Source: Ovis canadensis (lineage: Eukaryota; Chordata; Mammalia; Artiodactyla; Bovidae). Taken from it: a stretch of DNA of 64,000 nt. Shown here piece after piece: positions 56,241 through 64,000 of this stretch (position 1 is the stretch's first letter; each line of letters opens with the position of its first letter). The position numbers and the translations under genes are program-made. The stretch is from NCBI RefSeq assembly GCF_042477335.2, contig NC_091262.1, forward strand, positions 69,612,001 to 69,676,000. The letters run 5' to 3'. The notes under the pieces are model-generated. The model worked only from the letters and a program-made list of their open reading frames with translations, made no database searches and had not been told where the DNA came from.

Positions 56241-56760
56241 CGCCTCCGGCGGCCCCCCTCCTCAGCCCCCAGGCCTTTGTCGGAGACTGGATTTTGCATT
56301 TTTCTTTCCAGGTGGGCGGCGGGGAGTGGGGGGTGGGGGACCGGCCTTGGTGAAGGTCGGTGGTCCCCTCGGCCGGGCGGCTGCCGCTGTCCCAGCCCCA
56401 CCCGAGCCATCCGGGCGCACTCACCTCTCTCGGGTCCGGGCGCCGGAGGCCAGGCCGCGGGTCTGTCCCGCCCTGCTGGGCCCGACGCGGGCGGGCGGGC
56501 GGGAGGAAAGGACTGCCGCGCGGCTGCGGCGGCGGCGGCGGCGGCGGCGGGACCCGGGTCCGGCGGGGGCGTGGTGCGGGAGGCCCTGCGCTCGGGCTCC
56601 GGCTCCCGCTCGCCCGCGCGCCGCGCCGCCACCTGGAGGCGGAGGAGGGGGCGGAGGCTCGCGGCGGCCGGGGCAGGGTGCGGCTTCCAGGAGGGCTCCT
56701 CAGGGCCATTGCTCTCCCGTGGGGAAAGCGGAGGGGCCCCGGGGCTTCTTCTCCACTTGC
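56241..56760 (-). promoter_or_regulatory. CpG island; candidate distal GPR68 promoter and first exon
   Basis: CpG-dense, with a (CGG)n-type run (56527-56549). On the minus strand the sequence ends in CCGAGAG|GTGAGTGCG, a strong donor (GT = complement of 56423-56424). It lies about 3.7 kb downstream of CCDC88C and on the same strand as GPR68. TSS position unknown. Confidence 0.5.
56527..56549 (+). repeat. (CGG)n trinucleotide run
   Basis: About seven GGC/CGG units inside the CpG island, in the predicted transcribed part of a minus-strand first exon (as CCG). Confidence 0.85.
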
Positions 56761-58356
56761 TCATTTCGGGGCTCTTGCGGGGAGGGGCAGTGGGGAGCAG
56801 GTGGCCCGTTTGCTCCTGCCAGAGCTCAGCATATGTGTGTCGTGTGACTTGGTGAACTTGACCTCGGTGGGCTGGGCCCCAAAGCCCGAGCTTGGGAAGG
56901 GGAGGGCGTTTCTGAGCTCTGCCCCGACCCCCACCTCTTCCCTGGCCCCTGCCAGGCCCCTCCCTTTCCCCCACTCCCCACCCCAGGCTACCTGCCCGAC
57001 TTTCTGTTGCCCACTCTGCCCCACTTTACAGATGGAGGGTCCCCCATGCTGTCAGCCTCCCCAGGCCCACTCCTCCTGCCCTAGCTGCATGGAGAAGGGC
57101 AAGAAGAGAGAATGGAAGAAACGAGAAGCCGGAGGCAGCCTCCAGACTTGACCCGAGGGGCCTCTGTGTGCCCTTCTGCGGAGGGACACTGCGCACACCT
57201 GCGCCTGCCAGGACGCTCAGCTCTGCGCACCAGCTGCTCTGCTCTTGGATGTCCCTCCTTCTTGGCCCCTTCTCAGTTGTTCTATCTCTTCCGTTTTTCA
57301 GCCCATCCCTTAAAAGCGGTGCTCCTAGTGGCGCGGTGCAGCCAACCTGTACTGACTTGTGAGAACAGGTTAGTCAATTTCCCAGAATTTTCCAAGCCAG
57401 TTGTTACACACGGCCATCATTAAAAATAAGTTTATGTAAATCTGCAAGTAATTTATGTTAAAAACCATAGTAGTAAACACTCAAAATGTGCCTCTTCTTA
57501 ATCAGTTTACTCTTTGTTACCTGTGCTTTTCAGGTTATTTGCACCTGTTTCCATCGCATAGAGGCAATATATTACGGGGTACACTGCACGTCTCCTTCCG
57601 CCTCTCTGGTTAGTAACACCATGGCTGCAGCTTGAAATTGGCCATGGCCAGAGTATTTCCGCCCCACAAATTGGCGAGTGTTAGCAATCAGGGCTTGATT
57701 TATGTCTTCCGCAGTGTCTAGACTCTCTAGACTTGATTGAGAAAGTGATAGGGAAAATGTGAAGAGTGCAGATTAAATTTAGAGGTGTATCTTGGATGAA
57801 TATAGTATGTAGACTATATTTCTATTTTTTTTCCAATGTGCTATGTCTGTAAGCCATCACAATGTGAGCAGCACAAAAAAATTGAGGAAATTTGGCCAGC
57901 ATTCAGCAACTACTACCTGAGTGAGCAATTGCTCATGCCATCAGTGAGTGAAGTTCTGATATCCATCTTTAGCTTGTTTCACTTTCATCTTACTTGCTAA
58001 CATAAAACATCAACTGGCATTCACATTGGAACTACACTCATTCATCTCTTGCAGGCATAGGCTGGCTATAAATACATAGGCTTGGCAAAAATCAGTGAGA
58101 GCATTCTAAGAGAATCCATTGACTCTATGGATTTTGTAATAAATGTATGTATTTTATAGATAGTTTATTTGTAAATTATGTCATAGTCCTTTATATCTGT
58201 AAATATGTGTGTGTGTATGTACATTCCCTCACCCTGGTTGGTTGATAAATATTTTGGCTGGATGTTTAATGTTGGCTGGTGCTTCCCAAGTTTTGCCCTA
58301 GGCTTTCTCATTTTCTCACTTTAAGTGTATTCCACAGGGTAGCCCCTTGTCCCACG
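56761..58356. other. repeat-poor, AT-rich to the right, no gene seen
   Basis: About 1.6 kb without a ruminant SINE. The part 57400-58240 is AT-rich and unidentified. A TG run lies at 58206-58218. Confidence 0.4.
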
Positions 58357-58495
58357 TGCACGTCATGCCGGATTCTTTGTGACCCTATGGACTGTAGCTC
58401 CTCTGTCCATGGGATTCTACAGGAGGGAGTACTGGAGTGGGTTGCCATCCCCTCGTGTCTCCCGCATTTATCACTAGCGCCACCTGGGAGGGCCA
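58357..58495 (-). mobile_element. Bov-tA SINE, degraded
   Basis: Recognisable BovA unit with several deletions and a rudimentary head. Confidence 0.7.
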
Positions 58496-59759
58496 CAGAC
58501 GATCCTGTCTCCCTCCAGGCAGCAGTGGGCATGAAAATCCAGTGGCCACTTGGATATTTCCCAGACACTGGGTCACATGTCTCCCAGGCTAGTGCAGAGA
58601 GGGTGGGGCCTAGGAGCGCAGAAGAAGCGTGATCTGGGGTGCCCCCCTCAGCAACAGGGCCCAGGGTACCATCCAGAGAACCATCCCCTGGGGCTGGCTG
58701 TGTATGAGTGAGGTGTGGAGCCAACTGATGGAGTGATGGATAGGGTGTGGGTAGGAGAGGGGGTCATCAAAGGCTGTCTGGAGGAACGAGATGGGGGGAG
58801 GACAGGGAATTGTGTGTTGAGCACTTTTGAGTTGTCAGTGTCTTGGGACTTCCCAGCTGAGAACAGATCTGGATGTTTCCAGCGAGAGGTTGGGGCTTGA
58901 GATAAGTTTGCAGCCTCTGCGAACAGATTGGAATGAAAGTCGTGGATGTGTATGAACTTGTCTGGGGCCAAAGGAGGGAGTGAGAAGAGGGCTGGGTGTG
59001 CCTTGAGGTGAGCCCAAGGGCCAACTAAACCACAAAGGGCTGGGTGTGGCAGGTGTGGAGGTCACCTGGGGTAAATGTCCTGAGGTGCTATGAGGGCTGA
59101 GCTGTCTGAGGCTGGCAGACTAGTTGGCAGGCTCCCACCAACACCCAGGGTCAGGGGTGTGTGTGTGTGTGTGATCTAGGGTGAGCATATCTGGCTAAGA
59201 CGAGGATACCAGCGTGCTCATGTACTCTCGGGTCCAGGATGTGAGCCATGAAACATGGGATGCGAAGAGACGAGGGGTCAGGCCCACATCACAGAGGGCT
59301 GTGCTCGTGTGACAGCTTGGTATTGCTGGAGGAGCCGGGGAGAGAAGTTGAGGAAGCCTGGTGTCCAGGCGGGGGCTCTGAGGGGCAGTCAGCGCTTGGA
59401 GTGGGGCAGGGGGCCAGCTCTGCAGAGGTTCAAGGGGGAAGAGGTCTGGAAGGCAGAGCCTAGGACTTGGCACACAGGAAGCTTCCGATGAACCTCTGTG
59501 GAAGGAATAAGTAAATGAATGATGGGCTGGCAAGTCAGCGCTGAAGAGCCATACCACAGTGGGGAGAATTGGGAGACAGAGAGCGAGGATTCCAAGGGGT
59601 GATTGGCCAGGTGTCAAAACCTGCACAGGCCACACGGCATGAAGCCTGCAAGGTGGCCGCTTTTCATATGCCAGAGGGAGCTCCGCTGAGTGGTCAGATG
59701 CACAGATCACAGAGGCTGGGGGAAGAATGGGCAGAGAGGTAAGAGGAGACCCTTTGCCT
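58496..59759. other. unique sequence downstream of CCDC88C
   Basis: A TG run at 59158-59173 and L2/MIR-like text at about 59455-59523 ('taagtaaatgaatgatgggc'). Short ORFs only. Confidence 0.4.
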
Positions 59760-59881
59760 AATTTTATTTTTTGGCTACACCAAGAGGCATGTGGGTTCTT
59801 AGTTCCCTGAACAGGGATCGAACCTGCGGCCCCTGCATTGGACGCTAGGAGTCTTAACTACTGGACCGCTGGGGAAGTCCT
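59760..59881 (-). mobile_element. CHR-type SINE, short form
   Basis: Antisense CHR with head 'actggaccgctggggaagtc' at the right and a T-rich left end. Confidence 0.8.
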
Positions 59882-60394
59882 GAGAGGAGATCCTCTTAAA
59901 GAAGTCTGGTGAAAAAGGAAAGGAGACACCGAGGCAGCAGCTGGACAGAAATCTGGAAGAAAGATTTTGATATATGGATATTTATACACCTTCCTTCCTT
60001 CTGACTTCCGCCAACCCTCTCCCCTGCCCCCACCCCCTCACATCCATCCATCTGATTTAAGCACCTGATCTGAGGCCTCCAAAGGTCTAAACTGAAGGTC
60101 TGATACTTTCTCGTTAGGTAGCTTTGGGAACATCCAAAGGACCCTTGTAAGCTGAGCTCCTGCCAGACACAAATCCCATATCAAAATAGGATTCAATTTA
60201 CGCCAAGTAAAAATAAAATTCAAGTCTGGGAAAAAAAAAAAAGGCTGCCGTAAAGAGAAAAACCTTGCTCTCTACATTCTCTGACCTAGTGTCCAAAGGA
60301 GCTGTGGATTCCAGTGGCCAGTGCTAAGGCAGGAAGCCTGAGCTCCCAGCGCCTGGCCGACGATGCTATGATGAATGGTGAGGGAAACCAGGAC

Positions 60395-61633
60395 TCAGTA
60401 CTGGTCCATGTCCTTTTATTACAATCCTGTCCTGTGTTCCAGAATGAATGGCTTTTTAATACACAACCTGAAGCACTCTGAAAAGCGATCTTAACTTCCC
60501 ATTTTTTTCTCAGTATATCGAATCTAAAGGGGAAAAAAAAAATCACCACGTTTAGTACATCCCAGGAAAAGCACCTTTACTAAACAACAGGAAACAAAAC
60601 GAGCCAGGAATCTGACCAAAGAGACAAAGCAGCAGGTGAGATTCCCGATAGGAAAGAATGACTCCCAACGGAACATAAATAGATTCCCCTCAAAGTACAT
60701 ACATTTCACATGAGTGTGTACATACATAGGTAATATATTAAAGGAAATTTGGTTTCTACCATGAGAAGTTTACTCAGAAATAATAAATCAACATCTCACC
60801 TGAGATGGGGAGGTCGGGGCGCTGCAGCCACGGTATAAATTGAGGTGCATCACTGCTGCACACGCCTCCCCTCTTTACACTATATACACTTGCTGGGTGG
60901 GGGACTGGGGCGGGGGTTTCTCCCTGCCCCTCCCGCCAGGACCAGCAGATCCAGTGTTTGTAGAAAAGTGAGCCAGGGAAGGCAGGTGGCTATAATGGCC
61001 CAGGACCCCACCCTGTAGAGCTCAGGAGCTGGCTCCAGCAGGGAAGGCAAATGCCTGAAGCCACCCCCGCCTGCCTGGAGAGCCGCGTTGGCTCTGGGGT
61101 GAAGGGAAGCGCTCAGGACCCCAACAATGGCATGACAGCAAGCCTGCCTCTGGGGTCCACCCACGGCCTCCAGATTTTTGTAGTTTGGCCAGTGGGGGCT
61201 TCTCCTGGGATCAAACAGCTTTGGGGAATAGAGTTTCCAGACCCACCAGGGCTCAGCCCTGGGAATGTGTGTACATGTGTGTACACACGCCCACATACAC
61301 ACGTGCTTCAGTGGAGGTCAGCAAGTTGCAAACAAAAGTGTTCTACAGGGGCGTGCTCAAATAGTGTCTGCTTCAGGGGCTGCCTTGTCACTGCGTTCTG
61401 AGTGTCCCCATGGCAAAGTGGATTTGTTCAAAAGATACCGGTTGCTGGAGGCTACAGATACAGAAGACAGGTTGCATACCAGCGGGGCTCAACCCTCTCA
61501 GGGCTTGGCACAGCATTTTTAGCAACAGAAGACACTCACGGGAACCCTCTCTTCCTTCTCAAACCCATTCCTGGCGCCGCAGGCAGACAGGGAAAAGGCC
61601 GTGGTGATCAGCAGGTGCGATCCAGGAGCCAGG
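60395..61633 (-). other. CCDC88C: CCDC88C 3' UTR (inferred)
   Basis: From the stop codon to just past the canonical AATAAA at 60415-60420, about 1.2 kb and SINE-free. A weaker ATTAAA precedes it at 60455-60460. Confidence 0.55.
60415..60420 (-). terminator. poly(A) signal AATAAA (CCDC88C)
   Basis: First canonical signal on the minus strand downstream of the stop. Assignment is by position. Confidence 0.5.
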
Positions 61634-62638
61634 TCACACGCAGCCATACTCGTACCACACCGTCTGCTGGTCGCCACCCGGCTCGGGGGACGCTGGCGTG
61701 CTCTTGGAGCTGCTCCCACGCCCGAAGTCCTCTTGGGTCCGACTGCCCTGGGGCGCCAGGTCCGGAGACCTGCCTGGGACCTTTGCAGGGAGGCCCTCGC
61801 TGTGGCCCTGCCCTGGGACCCCGTCCCCTTCTGAGGGGCCGAGCCCCCCTCGGACGGGGGGCATGGTGGCCAACTCCCCCGGGTGCAGGGGGCCTTGGGG
61901 CTTAGTCCTGGCGGCCGGGGCTGCAGCGGGTGAGAAGTGCTGGAGCTGCGAACTGCTGCCGCTGCCGCCGCCGCCTCCAGTGGCAATGGCTGGGGATGTT
62001 GCGGACTGCTGCAGGGGGGCCGGCCTCTCCTCCTTTGGGGGAGCCAGTGAGAAGCGCCGCAGGTCCAGCGGCCGGCTTCGGGGGCTGGGGCCCTGACAGG
62101 AACCGCCAGCCTTTCCCGCAAGCGGGGTCCGCTCGCGGGCCAGGCCATGGCAGCCAGGGGGGGTGGAGCTCTGCAGGTTGTGGCTGCCTGGGTCTCTGCC
62201 CCCCGAGGCTTCAGGACCCCCCAGCTCCTGTTTGCAGGCCTCCGGCCCGCTGGCCCGGAGGAGGTCAGCGGAGGCCAGGCTGAAGGCCCGGTTTAGGGAT
62301 GCACTCCGGCTGGCCGGCGTGTGGGAAGCAGGGGGCATCGTGGCCTGCCGGGCTCTGCCCAGGGACAGGCTCTGGGGTGGCTGGGCCTGCCTCTGGGGGA
62401 CACTGGGCATGGCCTCGGCCTCAGCGGCTCTGAAGTTCGGCTTTACATACTGCCCAGGCTTCAGCGGCTTTCCCTCGGAGGTGCAGATAGGCATCTTGAT
62501 GGTGGGGGCCACAAAGCTGGTGGGCATCTTGGCCCCTTCTTTCCTGGGCGGTGGGCCTGGCTGGCCTCCAATGGACGGGAGATCACTGGCCTTTCTGAAG
62601 TAATCACTCAGCAGGTCATCCCGGCAACTGGGAGCATC
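61634..62638 (-). CDS. CCDC88C: CCDC88C (Daple) last coding exon
   Basis: Daple is a large coiled-coil, Dishevelled-binding protein and non-receptor G-alpha-i modulator in Wnt signalling. This exon encodes its last 334 residues (human total about 2028). Acceptor: 'cttctcttgcctgcag' then GATGCTCCC. It begins [20 protein letters not shown], close to the human [18 protein letters not shown] that I recall. It continues with the low-complexity Pro/Ser/Ala-rich tail, including [38 protein letters not shown] and [18 protein letters not shown], and a [10 protein letters not shown] run. It ends [15 protein letters not shown], where GCV is the PDZ ligand for Dishevelled. Stop TGA at 61634-61636. The coiled coils and HOOK domain are in exons beyond the right edge. 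The frame is fully open. Confidence 0.97.
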   Translation of the reverse strand, partial: DAPSCRDDLLSDYFRKASDLPSIGGQPGPPPRKEGAKMPTSFVAPTIKMPICTSEGKPLKPGQYVKPNFRAAEAEAMPSVPQRQAQPPQSLSLGRARQATMPPASHTPASRSASLNRAFSLASADLLRASGPEACKQELGGPEASGGRDPGSHNLQSSTPPGCHGLARERTPLAGKAGGSCQGPSPRSRPLDLRRFSLAPPKEERPAPLQQSATSPAIATGGGGGSGSSSQLQHFSPAAAPAARTKPQGPLHPGELATMPPVRGGLGPSEGDGVPGQGHSEGLPAKVPGRSPDLAPQGSRTQEDFGRGSSSKSTPASPEPGGDQQTVWYEYGCV

Positions 62639-63669
62639 CTGCAGGCAAGAGAAGAACTGAATGAGTCCAGGGGCGGGGGGTGAGGGTGTGTGACTTGGAG
62701 GTCCCTCCTCCCACCCAGGATGTCCCCTGGGCTGCCCACACGGCCGGGACTGAAGTTCCTTGCTTGGCCTGTTGAGGGCCTAATGTCCCCACTGCACACA
62801 CTGACCTGGTCGGGTGCGGAGGTGGGGGTCAACGTGAAATGAGGATCATTAGGGAGCCGACCCAGGTACCACTCAACTTCACAAACAAGAAAGCCGATTC
62901 AGAGAGGAAATGACTTCCCACAAAGCTCATCCGTTTTATGAAAGGATCAGGACAACCGTTTCGACCTGGGTTTCCTTTTCTACCAGGTGGCGGAAAGCTG
63001 ATGGGCAGGACTGGACCTTCTTTGTCAGCCCACCAGGCTCAGACACGCTGCAAGCACCTTCCAGTGGGCCACAGAGAGGAAGACAAGGCCAGCTCCGCAG
63101 AAGCCAGAACCAACCACACACAGCATCCTCACTGCCTCTCAGATCTTTCTCCTGATTTTAGGAAGGGGAGAGGCAGGCACAAGGGGCAGAGGGAACCAGA
63201 AAGGCCCAGGAGAAGGCAGAGGCGGCCCAGCCCTCCAGACTTTCCCCTGTGCAGCCACCACCTGGCTGGGCTTCCCCCGGCCAGGAACCAGTGTCCTCTG
63301 TCACCATCCTGGGGGCAGGCGGAGCCCCCGGAGCCAACAAGCTCGGTGGGCCTGTTCAGGTCAACTTCAGCCTTCTGCCAGCACCTCCCAGCCTTGAGGA
63401 GCCCAGCTAGAGGTTTCTCCCAAGGCTGGGGATGGAGCAGGGGAAAGGTCAGGGCTGAGAGCTGCTAGAATCAGACCCCAGCCGGCTGGGACCTGTCAGG
63501 GGGAGTCAGCCTGCAGGATGGGTCAGCAGCTCGGGAACCACCTGCCAACAACTCCTGGCCCCTCAAAACATTTGGATGCTCAACTTGACAGAGGCACACT
63601 CTGCTGTTTCATGTTAGCTTGAAGCCTTACTCTTGGGTGTGTGTGTGCAATAAGAACCTGGGTCATCAA
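62639..63669. other. CCDC88C intron
   Basis: No other CCDC88C exon is recognised. A MIR-like remnant lies at about 62870-62935 ('gattcagagaggaaatgact'). Confidence 0.55.
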
Positions 63670-63735
63670 TATGGACAAGAACCATTTATCAAGTACTTTC
63701 CACATGTCAGGCACCGTGCTAGGAACCAGGGGTGT
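63670..63735 (+). mobile_element. MIR SINE fragment
   Basis: 'tatcaagtactttccacatg' and 'tcaggcaccgtgctaggaac'. Confidence 0.75.
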
Positions 63736-63813
63736 AATCCAAAAAACTTAAATTTGAAAGCAACCTTGTGCAAGAGTTGTTTAAGGTTGTATTAAAACAT
63801 CACTTAATATGTA

Positions 63814-64000
63814 AGAAAGGACTTCCCAGGTGGTTCAGTGAGTGGTGAAGAATCCGCCTGCCAATGCGGGCGACGTAGGTTTGATCCTTGGCTCGGGAGG
63901 ATGCCCTGGAGTAGGAAATCGCAATCCACTCCAGCATTCTTGCCTGGGAAACCCCATGGACAGAGAAGCCTGGCAGGCTACAGGCTATGGGGAGGCAAAG
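63814..64000 (+). mobile_element. Bov-tA SINE, cut by window edge
   Basis: tRNA head and most of the BovA unit. It continues past the right end of the window. Confidence 0.88.

Noticed and set aside
55729-57151. ORFs of 190-370 codons on both strands across the distal CpG island
   Set aside because: Same GC effect. Composition is Arg/Pro/Gly/Ala, there is no domain, and they overlap each other.
61402-62148. ORFs overlapping or opposite the CCDC88C last exon
   Set aside because: Other-frame or opposite-strand shadows of the real Daple C-terminal frame.
62817-62880. Possible extra CCDC88C exon on the minus strand (EWYLGRLPNDPHFTLTPTSA followed by PDQ and a GT)
   Set aside because: The donor is plausible, but the left-hand context looks MIR-derived, the acceptor is weak, and the segment does not match the Daple residues I recall before DAPSCRDD. 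Conservation or a splice junction could revive it.

Overview
The window is mammalian nuclear DNA from a ruminant, very probably a bovid. The reason is its repeats: Bov-tA and Bov-A2 SINEs, the horizontally acquired RTE LINE BovB, and tRNA-derived CHR SINEs occur throughout, alongside older mammalian MIR, L2, L1, MaLR, MER5A and mariner remnants. I cannot separate cattle, sheep, goat or a relative by eye.

Three host genes can be recognised. Their order and strands match my memory of human 14q32.11: DGLUCY (C14orf159) > < GPR68 < CCDC88C. (1) At about 5.3-14.3 kb, plus strand, lie what look like the last three exons of the D-glutamate cyclase gene DGLUCY. Each can be matched to the family, but each carries damage: one lacks a normal donor, one has a net frameshift and a stop, and one has lost its acceptor AG. 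A glycine/acidic motif that I recall as conserved is also altered. This gene end looks decayed. (2) At 22.2-23.4 kb, minus strand, is the complete single-exon coding sequence of the proton-sensing receptor GPR68/OGR1, with all signature motifs and pH-sensing histidines. (3) At 60.4-62.6 kb, minus strand, is the last coding exon and 3' UTR of CCDC88C (Daple), ending in its PDZ ligand GCV. The rest of CCDC88C lies beyond the right edge.

Between GPR68 and CCDC88C there is no further protein gene that I can support. There are three GC-rich stretches (about 36.0-36.4, 46.1-46.9 and 56.3-56.7 kb). Each is followed on the minus strand by a good splice donor pointing toward GPR68, so they are candidate alternative GPR68 promoters and first exons.

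The remainder is introns and intergenic DNA crowded with repeats, many nested. Examples are a 3.6-kb BovB inside an L1, a BovB inside another L1, a CHR SINE split by both a Bov-tA and a BovB, two CHR SINEs in one MaLR LTR, and a BovB and a Bov-A2 splitting MIRs. Several solitary retroviral LTR fossils are present. I saw no CRISPR array, operon, functional tRNA or rRNA gene, and no clearly new biological system. The most interesting items are the decayed DGLUCY end and the multi-promoter layout of GPR68.
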